NCBI GenBank assembly: GCA_030533445.1
Contig: CM060072.1
Coordinates: forward strand, 13,421,875 to 13,485,874
Direction: 5' to 3'
Length of the DNA stretch: 64,000 nt
DNA from: Cyprinodon diabolis
Lineage: Eukaryota; Chordata; Actinopteri; Cyprinodontiformes; Cyprinodontidae
The notes under the pieces are model-generated. The model ran no database searches, was not told the DNA's origin, and was given only the letters and a program-made list of their open reading frames with translations. Below, piece after piece: positions 49,153 through 61,899 of this stretch; position 1 is the stretch's first letter, and the number at the start of each line of letters is the position of its first letter. A program made the position numbers and the translations under genes.

Positions 49153-50310
49153 TAGGGCTGCAACAACGAATCGATAAAATCGATAAAAATCGACTTTTAA
49201 AAGCGTTGGCAACGAATTTCATCATGGATTAGTTGTGTCGCGCGATTAATGCGTCATCCGCCGCCGTCGTCATCACATCCACTTGACTGAAATGGGGGAA
49301 GAAAAAAAATTACGGCAGAGCGAGCCAGCGCTGCAGCTGCAGTGTTGCCAACTCAGTGACTTTGTTGCTATATTTAGCGACTTTTCAAAGCCTTCCAGCG
49401 ACTATTTTTGGAGACTGTTACGTGAAAGCATGTATCGTTCCTAATCTTGTCCTCCAGCGGCAGCTGCTGCCGTGAGGCGCCTCCCCCATCCCAACCCCGT
49501 TCTCCCACAGGAGTCACTCTCAGCGCTGCAGTCAGAGCCGCAGGATGTTTACCCTCAGCGTCCAGACTGCAAATGAAGCGCGCATGCGCCGGGATTGACG
49601 GCGCAAATTGATCACAATAATTAAAATAGCCTTTTGTAAATAAATTAACTTGCAAAGTATGAGGGCAAGGCTTTTAAAATTTAAATCTTCTGGCAAAGAT
49701 AAAATAAAGAAGATCCTGCAATTTATGGAAGTAAAGCAGAATAAAATCCAGCAAGATCAGTAATATGTCAATTAATTATATGCCACATTCCCATGTAAAT
49801 ATCTGTCTTTGGAGGATGTGTTTTTTACCACCCCTAGTTCTCTCATTTTTATTCCAAATACAATTTATAATTTGAATCACAGGGCTATTTTTATCTCTAT
49901 GCAACTTTAACTGCTATACTTTCCTGTCTTAAAAGGCAGAACTCTTCTAGTCTAAAAAAAACCTAATTTGTTGAAATGGGGGGGCCTATTGTTTGAGCCC
50001 CTTAGGGGCTTTTAAAAACAAAAATGTCTTTTTTTGCACTTTATGAAACAAAGTACCTTATATTTTGTGGATGTACAGCTACATTTCTCATGTAAGGTTG
50101 CGTAGTTTTAACACAAACATTTATTTTTCATATTGCACCAGTACAGTTAATGAGCAACCTCTACTTGTGTGCTTGTTTGTTCTGTCTAAAATGTTTATTT
50201 TGGAATAAAGAGGTTAATATAAAAAATATTTTTTGTCCGATTCATCGATTAATCGAAAAAATAATCGGCCGATTCATTGATTTTTAAAATAATCGTTAGT
50301 TGCAGCCCTA
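49153..50310. mobile_element. hAT non-autonomous element, 1158 bp
   Basis: The ends are inverted TAGGGCTGCAAC, followed on both sides by AACGA/ATCG-rich sequence. The 8 bases tattgccg precede (49145-49152) and follow (50311-50318) the element exactly. The inside includes ggttggcaac-like and tgttgccaactcagtgactttgttgctatatttagcgac, also seen in other fish hAT elements as I recall. Frames on both strands are short and have no BED finger or catalytic motif. The perfect duplication suggests a younger insertion than the hAT copy at 44.3 kb. Confidence 0.9.
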
Positions 50311-50319
50311 TATTGCCGT

Positions 50320-52185
50320 CATAAGTGACAATCTCTCTAAAGTTCGCCATCAATTAATTATACCAACCTGTCCATTGCTTATAAATGAAAATCAAACCAA
50401 ATCTCCAGTCAAGTCTGTTGTTGGTGGTATTTTTTCTGTTTATTTAGAATTTTCTTCTTTTCCCTGTTTTTTATGGTAAGCTTAACATATTCAGGTGAAA
50501 TCATTTAAAGTTGGTCTTTGCGACCAAAGGAAATGGCTCTTTGTTTGAGAACGGTGGTCCGTTTGTTCTTGCAGGCTAATTCTCCAAGCAAAGGGATGCT
50601 TTGATGGCATGTTGTGTTTTGTTGAAACAGTAGTTTTTCTTATGGTTAGTGAAACATTGGAAAAATGGGAAAAATGTGGATTTTTCTTTCATCAGTAAAA
50701 TCATTAAAGAAAAACCTTGTTTCTGCATCTCATGTCTTGGCACAACTTATCCACAGGAGAGCAGGACGTCTCTCCTGCTGATCCACTCTTGTGTGGATTA
50801 CTGCAAAGGGCAATCCATCACTCCTGGGTTGATTGGTGTTTTCTGCTCTTGCAAGTGAGAATGTCTTTATTTTCCTTTTTTTTTTGCTCACTCAACGCAC
50901 ATTCTTAAAGTGCTTGTGGATGCTGACCCAATTGTCTGCATGCAGATACTATATGGGACTGCTTTAGAGTAAGGGGGATTTGTGGAGGTTGGCCAAGGAC
51001 AAGTGGCTGTTGGCAAAACACACCAGCTCCCTCTCCATCTCCGCCACGTACTTTCACACACATCTATACTCACACATAGTCTGGTGTGAAAGCTGGGCAA
51101 AGAAAAAGAGGGATTACAGGGAAGAAAAGGGAATAGTCGGTTTTCTCAGCCGTACTGTGACAGTGAGGTATTTCAAGAATGAGAGATTATTTCAGAGCCA
51201 TTTTGGACACAGAGAACTGATTGTTGGCATTTTAAAAAAGAGGCGAACGTCAGGACAAGAGGCTTGATTGTGTATTCAGAAAGACATCCTTATCTTGTTG
51301 TTTTTCTGCTTTTAGATGGGGAAATCCAATATGTTACAGATTTTTATTTCAGATAAAAAAATTTATTTTTTTTTTCTTGCTGATCGGCATTATTTGACCA
51401 ATGGTTAAAACTTTTTTTTCCCATTTCTTTTATAACAGGTTTGAAATTTAGCCTACAAAATCTCTAAAATATCAGTTTTTGAATAAATCTGATATCCAGC
51501 TAAGTAAGGATGTCACAGATTTTTTTTTGAATGTGCTTTGCTTTATAAATGAATATTGGGAGGATTTATACCTAATTTGATGCACTTAAAGAAAGCAAAA
51601 ACTAAAAAATCCATAGAAAAAAAAAATTTGAAACAGGAAACCATTAATCCCCCTAAAATGGCTAATATCACACCAGGTGGACATGATATGAACAATAAAA
51701 TCTTAAAGAAGATTTGTCTAAATTTAACCCCAGCCAATAACTTTGATGTGAGAATTGTTAAAGTGAAAGAACAAAATAGCTCTGTAAAGAATTGAGAAGT
51801 ATCAAAATCCTAACTAATTTGAAGTATATGGAAGTTGCCTAAAATGACTGCTGACATGCCTGTATTAGGCTGGTTAAGTAAGTTTATCTTTAAAACGGAC
51901 AGCAGGATATTAAGCGAAGTCTCTAAAATTAAGATTTAAAGCTAAATTGTCATAACTGGAACTAGACTAAGTTCGTTTACTAGTTTTCACCTCAAAAATC
52001 ATGCCTTTACAATAAAAAGACTGCTCAAATTTGATTTCCATTAGAAGTCTTTGCTTTCTAAGAAAAGCATGAGGAAAAAATAAAGTTTTACAGAAAGAAG
52101 CATAGAGAAAATACTTCTGAAAGGATTCTACTACACTTTTACTATATTATTATTCTCCTATACTGAGGTAAGATTTGGAAAAATC
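50320..52185. other. intron stretch without recognised features
   Basis: No transposon ends or coding similarity seen. Overlapping frames at 50.6-51.3 kb on both strands are under 100 codons and unrelated to known families. Confidence 0.55.
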
Positions 52186-52189
52186 GAAT

Positions 52190-52470
52190 TGAGCATTCCA
52201 GGAAGAGATCCAACTGCCAGCTGTCAAGCATAGAGGTGGTGGCGTCATGGTTTGGTAGTAAGGAACCTTTCCAGCTAACCTTGCAAATGTTCCAAGATGA
52301 ATTCTACCTTATATTAAGAGGTTGCTTGAGGAAATCTGAGATTCTAAAAAATAAAAAATGAATAAATAAATAAATCTGAAACAGAATTGGACCCTGAAAC
52401 ATGACAGTGAATGAGCTTTTAAGAACTAATAAGCCCTTGTAAGCCCTATTTTGATCACACTGAGGTTTTG
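52190..52470 (+). mobile_element. Tc1-like transposase relic (short)
   Basis: The segment ctgtcaagcatagaggtggtggcgtcatggtttgg encodes AVKHRGGGVMVW, matching the VKHGGGSVMVWG core of Tc1-like transposases. Further on, ttggaccctgaaacatgacagtga matches the block that follows (Q-x-DNDPKHT region) at the DNA level. The frame is broken many times, and about half of the element is gone. Confidence 0.6.
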
Positions 52471-52829
52471 TGTGGTAACTCAAAATGGGGTGAACATAAA
52501 AAAAAGGAAGTTGAGGATTCTTTCCTCAGACTTACAGTGAATCTAGAGACTGGTTAAAGGCATTAATCTTTCTCTGAAAATATTACATTCCATTGATAAC
52601 ACTAGTTTTGCCTCATCTTGAATCTTTGTTTAAATAAATAAAATAGAAATATTTGGTATTTTTCTGCAAACTAAATATTTTAGTCTAAGATAAATTAACT
52701 AAATAGAACAAATAATGAGAAAGAACCAAACATTTACAGGGGCATATGCATGTAATAAAAAAGACCAAAAACCATTTGATCAGGTTTTAAACATCAAATG
52801 TTGACCTAATAGTGTTGGGATAGTCTTTT

Positions 52830-53115
52830 TTTGTGCCTAAATAGAGTTTCAGCACCGGTCCCAGTGAACGGACTAAAATTGAGGGGTGCCCCATCTTCTG
52901 GCAGTACTTCGGAAAGCCAGATGATAATGGAGGCAGCTACCCAATAGACCCTGACCCTCCTGCAACGCCTCACAGAAATGCCACAGACAGATGCACTCAA
53001 AGACCAATGAAATTAAGTAAACTGGACTATAGAAACTCTCAAATCTAGTGATTCCTTCACAGAAAGAAGGAACATTTTCTCTCCTATCACAAGCAAATTG
53101 GGACAAATCAAGCAA
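52830..53115 (+). repeat. dispersed repeat family A, copy 3
   Basis: It contains gcctaaatagagtttcagcacc and ccccatcttctggcagtacttcgg in the same order as the other two copies. The downstream part (agaaactctcaaatctagtg and after) is less similar. No coding capacity is seen. Confidence 0.45.
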
Positions 53116-53770
53116 TTACAACCAATAACAAACACCAAAAATAATGAATAATTTTTTTCCAAACACACTTCCAAACATGTATGAAAGCTCGGAACAAAAT
53201 CACCGAAGGTTGTGTCTCACGTTGTGTTTACGCATGTCATAGGTGAACACGTCACTGAAGTGTACTGGTAATACATTACCGCCATCTACTCTGCTAGGGT
53301 GTAATTTTGCAACTAGCGGTGTCCCATTTCTTGGGGAGAAAATCTTCATTTGCACTTACCTCAATGAGGGCACTTCACTATGGAGGGAACTAACCAGAGC
53401 GTTCTCAGAGCCAAGTGAGGGGAATGAGACTGAGCCATAGACTTTATATTGAGCCATTTACTTTCACCCTAATATGTGTTGATGATCTTTATGTTTGGTT
53501 GAGAAAAATATTATGGTGATGTTGCAGAAACTATTTATTTTTTCATGTTGACCCAGAAAATTTGTAAATACAGGAGGGGAACATTATAATCAAATGAAAA
53601 TTTAATTAAATGCTTCACAGAAATGTGTCTATCCAACCAGTAGATCTAACTGATCTCTCAAAGTAGCATGGTTGGATAATTATATAATTTTGTAATCCCT
53701 GTAAAAAAATGTTTTTTACTTTGGGAATTTGTGCAATACATTTAAATAAAATCTGATCTGGATTTCTTTA

Positions 53771-54050
53771 ACAGGTTAGTGTAGCATAATGTAGTAGAAT
53801 TAAGCACTGTTGCCTCACAGCAAGAATGTTGGTTAAAATGCAAATAGTGGTCTGGGAGTTTTTTTGTGTCGAGTGTGCATGCTCTCTTAGTGCGTTTGTG
53901 GATTTTTACTGGGTGCTCTGGTTTTCTCCCACAGTCCACAAACATGCATGACTCAAAATCTGCTGTTTGCGAGTAGATGAATAGTTTTCATGTGTTTAGC
54001 AGATTGGACTCTATCCATGGTGCCCCCATGTAACATCTAAAGATGAAAAA
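53771..54050 (+). mobile_element. tRNA-headed SINE-like repeat, copy 4 (decayed)
   Basis: Blocks gcactgttgcctcacagcaagaatg, gtgcatgctctctta, ctggttttctcccacagtccacaaacatgcatg and ttggactctatccatggtgcccc follow the order of the other copies, but with many substitutions. The B box and the (GGAT)n tail are lost. Confidence 0.6.
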
Positions 54051-54054
54051 AGCT

Positions 54055-56700
54055 GTAAAATTTGTATTGTTAAATCAGAAGCTGTGAACCAGATTATTAC
54101 AAACATAAAAAAAATTGCTGTGCTGCTGCAGCTCTAAAATTTAATCCGATTGTGGCTGATTGAGACTTTTGAGACTGTTAAATTTTTGCAACATACTTAC
54201 TTTTAAAACTGTCTCATTCTAATTGAAGTATATCATACTATCATCAGCATAACAGAGTAATCCCTGCTAGTTCAGAGCCTGTAATTATGTCTCAGCTGAA
54301 TTTCAACAATTAATTTGATTATTGAATTGTAAAATAGATAATTTTTTTAGTGTGTCATATTTGTCTTGGTTGTTTGAGTCTTTATATTCCCCTACTCTCT
54401 ATGGCAGTGCTCCTCTTTCCTTAATTTTTATTTTTTATTTTTTGGCCTCATATATGTTTCCAGCATGGTTTCGAAGGACTTCCTGCTCTGGTGAGCGATC
54501 TGTCAGGAGTTGATGTCTTTTTAAACTAGACGATACCTGTGTGGGCACACTTTCAGACAGAGAGCTCAGCTCTGCTGCTGTCAGTCCGGCCACGCTGGAA
54601 ATGTCTTATGTAAACACTATATTTCACTGCGCCTTGTGAAAAGATTATTATTGGTGTTTTTATGAAAAAGGGGGGAGTGAGATTAACAGATTTGCAAGAA
54701 GCATATGGCAGCGTGAAAAGAGAGGAAAACTTTCTCGTAGACCTATTTTATATGAGGTGTGAGAGCTTTCATGCTTTTGTTGCATTGTTATTTTTTTATC
54801 TAATCAACTTTAGTTAATTTAGCATTTCTCTGTTTCCGTTTTTTGTTACTCTATTTCTTCTATTCTTATTAAACCAATGTCCTAATTCTCTTCTTCACAA
54901 AGGATATTATTCAAAAATTGTCTGGACTTTCAGAAACTGTGAATGCTTCCGTTGCCCTTCTGATGGCTGCTTTTTTCAAACATTTAAAACAATTTGTTTT
55001 ATTACTGAGAACAAGCATTGGCTATAAAAAAAATATGTAATGCAATAATTTGTGCCTTAAATTTGTCTTCATAGATTTATCAAATACCTGAAGTAGGATC
55101 TAAGACATGATGAATCAGGGTTAAGTTGATTTAATCCAAGGATAGCCATAACTAGTCCTGTGTTCCATCTTTTTTAATAGAATTAGAACATATTTCTCCT
55201 TGAAAAGAAAATATTAAAGAATAAGTACTTATCGAAAGTTTTGCCAGCTTTTTTCATGTCCTCTCATTATTTTAGAACATCTCAATATTATTCCACACTC
55301 ATGCAATTGTTATAATGCATTGCTGGATTTATAATAAAACATAATTTAGACATTTTTAGTACCCAGAAAATGTTTATAATAAAACATAAACAATAGCATT
55401 TCACATTACCTTATTAAATACAAATTCATATTGTAAAAATAACTTAATGGGAGACTATTTTTGGATCTAAAATTATTTGAACGGGACATATTTTTAAAAG
55501 AAAGCAATAGAGTTTTTTGTTTTTTTTAAGTGGTTCCTTTAAACCTGGAACCTGATCTAACATCCTGTTCAGAGGTGTTTCAGCCTGTTCTCTGTGAACT
55601 CTCCACTTGTCTGTGGTCATAACTTTCCAGCTGATAGATGTACCAGCTCCCGCTCCTTTGCTCCATTGAGGCAAAGCAGCAATCCTTTCGCTTGAGGGGC
55701 TGTTAGGTTATAGAGGAGCCTTGTTTAGGTTCCATTGTTTAAGGAATTGGAGCCCCGGAGTGTGCAGTTCCTCCTGAATATTTTATGACACAAACTATAA
55801 AGATCAAAGCTAAATTAGCTGTCCTATTGTTATGACTCCAGGGGGAGAGTTTGAACATTTCCATGTTTTCTGCTTTCTTACGTTTAACTAGTTCTGCTTC
55901 ACGTAAAAGCAAAAATGACTTATTTTATCATCATCTTAACCAAATGAATGGAAGTCTTTAAACCAAAGTTTAAAAACTTACAAACCATGCAGACATTTAA
56001 AAAAGTACGTTGGTTTTAAGATATTGGACTTTATTGGAGGGGTTCCTGAAAAAGAAAAAAGGAACTATCATCCAAATGTCAACCCTGAATAAGCAAATCA
56101 TCCATTGCTCCTAATCTAAAGTCCCTATCAAAAACAATCCTTCGCTTGGCAGAAAGACTACAATAAGTCAGAGAATCTATTTGCAGCATAACAGAGAGGC
56201 TGTAAATGTCTCTGGTATTGACGGACGAATCCTCATTATATCCCTGCCTTTGTGCTTATGTTAAAGCTGGACAATGGGAGACTTTATGCACTTCATGCTT
56301 TTGTTTACCTCTGTTATGTAACATGACCAAGTGTCTGTGGATACTTTGCATGTGACTGCAGGATACTTGATCCCAATTGGAGGAGGAACCATTATACACT
56401 GACTGCATTCACTCACTTCTTACCGAATGGGATGAGCTGACATTAATATTAGACGTTAATATGACTGTTTTTAAGCTGAATATGAAAAACCTAGTTTTTC
56501 ATAATAACCATCCAATTAATGCAGATAAAATAAAACAATACTGGTCAGTTCTGTCATCAAAGAGGGAGCATTCAAACTACTTCCAGGTCCAGGGATCCAG
56601 TCAAGGATCAGTAACATTAAGAAATTTCATATTTTAACCTGGCCCAAACAGTGTTAGGCAGAAACCAAGGATTCTTTTCAAAGGCAGTATTGGTCTTGTA
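54055..56700. other. intron stretch without recognised features
   Basis: AT-rich DNA. The 86-codon frame at 56377-56637 has ordinary composition but no family resemblance that I can see and no splice-bounded structure. Confidence 0.55.
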
Positions 56701-56707
56701 TTATGCT

Positions 56708-57114
56708 TGTCAGGATTTGAGGTGTTGGTTTGAGGACCCAAATGCAGAGGCAAGTTGGCAGAGGTGAATTTAAGTGGGTTTAATTAGGTTTACAGGAACT
56801 GAGGCAGGAATCAAAAAATCCAACAAAACAACAACTAACCAGAACCAAGGAGACATCAGGGGAAAACCAAAACTCTTGGAACCAGGGAGAGACGAGAAAG
56901 GCAGACAGTCGTTAGACGAGGATCCAGCCAACAGGAACTGAAGAGGGAGGCTTTTTAAACGGGACAGAAACAAAGAGAGGGCTAACGAGGGGATTGAAAA
57001 CAGGTGAGGGCAGAGCAGAAAACAGAGCTAGGGAAAGAGGACACAAGAGGGCAGCAGAGGACAACAAATGGAAAACCAAGAAAAAATAGGAACTAAAAAA
57101 CCAAGACTCTGACA
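56708..57114 (-). mobile_element. solo LTR of an LTR retrotransposon
   Basis: The 407-bp unit starts TGTCAG and ends CTGACA and is flanked by ATGCT on both sides (56703-56707 and 57115-57119). TG...CA ends and a 5-bp duplication are typical of a long terminal repeat. Read on the - strand it has a TTTAAAA TATA-like box (near 56955) and ends with a gcatttgggtcc-type stretch common in fish LTRs. No primer-binding site or gag-pol sequence adjoins it, so it is a solo LTR left by recombination. Gypsy-like affinity is likely but not shown. Confidence 0.75.
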
Positions 57115-57629
57115 ATGCTGATAGAAAAGCGAAATATTCATATGTTAGTGATACCAAAAGTAGATTTCTATTCTCTTTTGCCATCCTGTTCACAAAAAAA
57201 ACATTATGGAGCAACACAGCCTTATGGCAATGCTGGGTTTCTGTTGCTGCTTTGGTATTTACTACTTCATGTTGCCTGCAAGACATTTCCAATGGTCTTC
57301 ACACTCTTGTTTGGTTTTCCCTGGTCTTTACATTAAATGTGCTGCACTAAGATCCCATCCTATTATCCTGCTTTTGGTACACTGATACTCTGCACGTAGT
57401 TATACAGCCAGCAAATAGTAACTTAATTTGGGTACTGTTTTTCTGTCGTCCTTCAGTATCCAGGTTGGCTTCACTGGCATGACCCACTCTAGAAAAAGAA
57501 TGTCATATTTGTTTTGCTACTGCCTGATTTTTAATGAACCACTGTTTTAGGTCTGTTTTAACTAGACCATGTGGGTTACAGATTAAATGCAACAAAACAA
57601 AAAAAAACTCTGCAAGTCATTTTTAGTAA

Positions 57630-58950
57630 TACTGATTGACAATAAATTTCACGTCCATCTTTCAGAAAAGGAATAGACAACAGGTGGAAATGATTGACAA
57701 TTAGCAAACACACTCAATAAAGGAGTAACTGCAGGTGTAGACAACAGCCCATTTCTTAGTACCTTCGCTTTCTTGCTCATTTTTAAATGTTGGTGGTGCT
57801 TTCACACTCGCAGTAGCCTGAGAGGGACTCTAAAACCCACACAAGGGGCTCAGGTAGTGCAGCTCATCCAGGTGGGCACAGCAATGTAAATTGTTGCAAG
57901 AAGGCAAGTACACCAGGAGACATGAAGGAGGGAAACAACCCAGCAGCAGTACCGCTACCCCCACCTTTGTGTGAGGAGGAACAGGAGGGGAACTGCCAGA
58001 GCCCTGCAAAATGACCTACAGCAGGCCATGGATTCTAATCGACTCCATGAGGATAGTATGTGAGCCCGATGTCCACAGATGAGGAAGGGTTGTGCTTACA
58101 GCCCAACATCATGCAGGACGTTTGGCATTTGCCAGAGAACACCAGGATTGGCAAATTTGCCCACTAGCGCCGATACTCTTCATAGATGAAAGCAGGTTAA
58201 CACTGAGCCCATGTGACAGACATGGCAGAGTCCGGAGACTCTGTGGAGAGCAATCTGCTGCCTACAGCAGCCTTTAGCTGACCGGTTCTGCAGTGGGTCA
58301 GTAATTATGTGGGGCTGCATTTCTCTATGTCCTCACCAGAGGAAGCATCACTGCCATTGGGTACTGAGATGATACCCGCAGACCGCTTGTGAGAGGCTGG
58401 TGTGGATGGCCCTGGGTTCCTCCTAATGCAGGAGAATGCTAGACCTCATGTGCCTCGAGTTCCTGCAAGATGAGGGAATTGAAGCTATGGACTGGCCAAT
58501 GTTTCCCAGACCTGAATCTGATTGAGCACATCTGGGACATCATGTCTCGACTCAACCACCAAGGTCACATTGCACCACAGACTGTCCAGAAATGGGCAGA
58601 TGCCTTGGTCCAGGTCTGTTCAGAGATCCCTCAGGAGACCATCCACCACCTCATCAGGAGCACGTCCAGGCTTTGTAGGAAGGTCTAACAATTACATGAG
58701 GCCATATACAACACTAAGCTTCATTTTGACCCGTTTTAAGGACTTTACATCAAAGTAGGATCAGCCTGTTGTCTGTTTTTACACTTTAATTTTGTGTTTG
58801 ACTCCAAATCCAGGCCTCCATTTGAGTTCCATTGATGTTTTTGTTGTCATCACATTCAACTTTGTACAGAACAAAGTATTCAATGACAATATTTCATTCA
58901 TTCAGATCTAGACTGTGTTATTTGAGTATTCCTTTTATTTTGAGTAGACA
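57630..58950 (+). mobile_element. Tc1-like transposon, defective
   Basis: It covers most of a fish Tc1-like element of about 1.5 kb, + strand. The 5' inverted repeat is missing or decayed (57590-57640). A helix-turn-helix part (57825-57960) has an internal deletion and stops. Then come an open segment 58092-58277 with AREHQDWQ and LFIDESRLTLS (first catalytic Asp), a broken middle with GSVIMWG-like sequence near 58292, and an open segment 58470-58688 with PDLNLIEHIWDIMSR (the region of the last catalytic acid). The 3' end, gtgttatttgagtattccttttattttgagt, is a decayed inverted repeat. It cannot encode a working transposase. Confidence 0.9.
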
Positions 58951-58954
58951 TCAA

Positions 58955-60580
58955 ACAACAAACAGAACTTTGTATACTAAATCATGATTCTTAAGAACAA
59001 ATGAAACCTACATTTGAGTTACTTTACATCATTGAAAGACAGGGGGGACAATGGACAGGGTGTGCTTTTCACTGCATTTATCTTGCAGCACAAAGTGTTT
59101 AATCTGGCAGCAGTATTGTCTGTTAAAAAGGCAGCTGAACAACACTCTAATGTATTTCTTGTTCCTTTCAAGGTTGCATAACAGAAACACTGTCCCCAGT
59201 AGGAAATCCATTCAGCCTTATTATGTAAACGTCTGGGTCTATTTTCTCTCATTTTCTTCCTGACCACTTGACCCAGGCCTGTTTGTCAGATATTACATTC
59301 CAGTCCCAATGCAGCGTCAGAATAGGCTTCTATTTTCAATCCACGTGGTCCCCACATACATGTATAACAGGGCTAGATTAATTAATCATTACACATTATC
59401 TCACTGATTTAAGTGTTATGGTCAAAATCGTCCATTTGCAGACAAAAGATTGATCAGATCTGTGCTTTTTTATTAAAGTAATGGATGCATTGCCTGCAGT
59501 CGAAATGCTGCCCATCACTGATGGGCAATTACTAGGGGATGGTGGCATCGATTTGAACATGAAATGCAAGGATCCCTGGTAGACTATCTAGATGTAAACA
59601 TATAGAAATATAAAGGAAAGATGAGGGTTTGTCTAAAGTTCATAAAAGTGAAATATCTGTGGATCATTTTCTCTTATTTTTGTTAAGAAACAAATTTGAC
59701 ATCTGTATATAAACTGAAGCAATTTTTCTTTTTTTTTACCACTGCTTTCTTTTGGATTTTGTGCCAGACCGTTTTGAATTCTTATTTAAAATTAGATTTT
59801 ATTCTGCCCGCAAAATGTGACCCGAGTGAGGACTAAGATTGTTTCTCTTTAGTGATAGCAGCAGTGCTGATTATTATGATTGAGGTGAAAATGCTTAACA
59901 TGCTGCTTGAGGTGAAGGATGCTGAGAGGGATGATGGTAAGGGCGATGATAATGAGATGATGAAGGCAGGAGCTAAATGGGAGATCAAGGTTGTTTGTGG
60001 TTATGATCACTGATGTGCTTTTTTGTCAAACAAAGGCTCCAGTTTTGCTAGATGATGAGGGGAAGTAAAGGGGTGTGGTTTATGTTTGAGTACGGGTTAT
60101 TCTTGGCGTGGTGTCCTACACGCAGTCACCTGATTTTAAGCTTTTCTGTTCCACTGTCCAAATGAGTAAATGAGTAAGCCTTTGAATGTGCACATATGAG
60201 TGTGTTTCAGTTTTTATTGGTTCCAAGTTAGTTGAATAGAGGTCTTGACCTCATTTTTTAAATAGACAATCACACCATAAACTTAGGAGACTAGACACCG
60301 CATAGAGGGGCTTCCAGTCACTGCCTCTCTATCACGGCTTGATTCCTCATTGTTTTTAAAACATGTTATTTTTTATGAATTTGTTTAACCTTGTTTAAGA
60401 TTTTCTGGCCAGTAATGAGACTTCCTTATAATTCATGTTGACATAAAAGTAGTGCAAAGATCAATAAGGCTTTTTAAGATTAAAACCCATATGTTAAGTT
60501 TATGCACAGGTACTGTAGCTCCAGAAGATCATACTTCAGAAAAACCTGAATTATTAAACATCTTAACCACGTGAGGATGA
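58955..60580. other. intron stretch without recognised features
   Basis: Between the Tc1-like relic and the purine-rich tract nothing is recognisable beyond AT-rich DNA. Overlapping frames near 59.05-59.27 kb on both strands are chance readings. Confidence 0.55.
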
Positions 60581-60584
60581 AGTA

Positions 60585-61170
60585 AGCAACAGGACAGAAG
60601 AAAAAATGAAAGACTTAGAAAGAGGAAATGGTCTCATTATGGTCCTGAGGAGAGAATAAAAGAAAGTGAAAGGTAGAGAAAAAAGGATAAGCTAAAGGAG
60701 TAGGCAATGTTAGCAGAAAAAAAGTATGGGATGAAGTGAGAGAATAGGAAGGATTCAAGCATATTAAAAGGATTAAAATGAAAAATGACCAAAAGTAAAG
60801 AAATGCAAGACATAGATAAATTCAACAGGAGAGAGCTGTGGAATAAATAGAGCAAAAACTTGAAGCCAATAATGAAACAGTTAAAGGAAACACACCAAGG
60901 GAGGAAACCTTGGAAAGGAACAAGGGAACAAACTGAAAAGCTAGAGATGCATGAAGATATTTCCTGGATGGAAAAGGAACATTAAGAAAACAACAAAGGT
61001 TAGAATGATACTGAAAAATTAAAAGGTCAGAAGGAGAAAAGATAGAAGGGAAAGAAGAGTATATAGGAGGAAATGAATGGAAATGGGAAGAAAGGGAGGA
61101 ACTGAATATTGTGGAGAATTGCAAATGGGAAGGGAGGCATGAAAAGAACAACTGGGATTGGGTGAAAAGA
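60585..61170. repeat. purine-rich tract of about 590 bp
   Basis: The + strand is made almost only of A and G (gaaagg, aaggag, gggaagaaaggg) for about 590 bp. The open frames of 86 and 109 codons on the - strand are low-complexity S/F/L/P readings of the complement. The tract lies about 730 bp upstream of the acceptor at 61899. Confidence 0.8.
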
Positions 61171-61899
61171 AAAATGGAAATTTGTGTAAACTGATGATCT
61201 GGTTTAATTTTTTAACCCCAAACCTCATCTTAACATATGAACCAAAAATGTTTTTTTGTCTGCTGCATGTTGCAGCCAACTTATTTGAAACGTCCTAACT
61301 TAACAAAACTCTGTATTTATTCTCCAAATATAATGATCAAATTAAAAAGCCTAAAAAGATAAATCTTTACTCTACAGTACAGAAGAACTTGGGGAAGCCA
61401 GAAAAAAAAAAAAAATGAAGAAATAAACATGAATCCAGATATTTTCTTAGTGATCCAGAGCATGATCATTTATACTCAGTTAATGTGTAGCATCACATAA
61501 TTCTGTAACATTTATTTGATACCGTGCCTAATGCCTGGTTTATGACTCTCACGGATAATTTGGATTTATTTATTAAAAACAGCTCTATTCTTAATTTGGC
61601 TAAATTAAGACCCAATACTGTGGTTTTATAATGTAGGTTCATTGTCCTTTCAAAACCTGATTTTTATTTCAGTAAAGGAGAAAAAACATCACAATGCCTC
61701 TAAAATGACGCATTGTGACCTATAATTTCTTTCGTAACAACTGAGGATAAACAAAGCTAATTATAAAAGCAACAAACCAAAATTGATAAATTCAAGTTGA
61801 TTCTGAAATACTTTGCTCTGGTAATACCTAATGGCTTAATTCACCGTGTGCCGTTGTATAAACTGCCCACATGTAAAGCGTCTCTTGTTCTTGTTTCAG

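Larger units (their letters stand above)
6968..61899 (+). other. jade2: giant jade2 intron (about 54.9 kb)
   Basis: The interval runs from donor gtagga to acceptor ttgtttcag and the two flanking exons join in frame, so it is read as one intron. It is a catch-all for DNA transposon, SINE, LINE and LTR debris listed separately. No convincing nested gene was found on either strand. The longest open frames (149 codons on - at 19777-20226, 177 codons on + at 22336-22869) are of low complexity and show no family resemblance. Confidence 0.85.

Noticed and set aside
60822..61279. 86- and 109-codon frames on the - strand with possible membrane segments
   Set aside because: They are low-complexity readings of the purine-rich tract.
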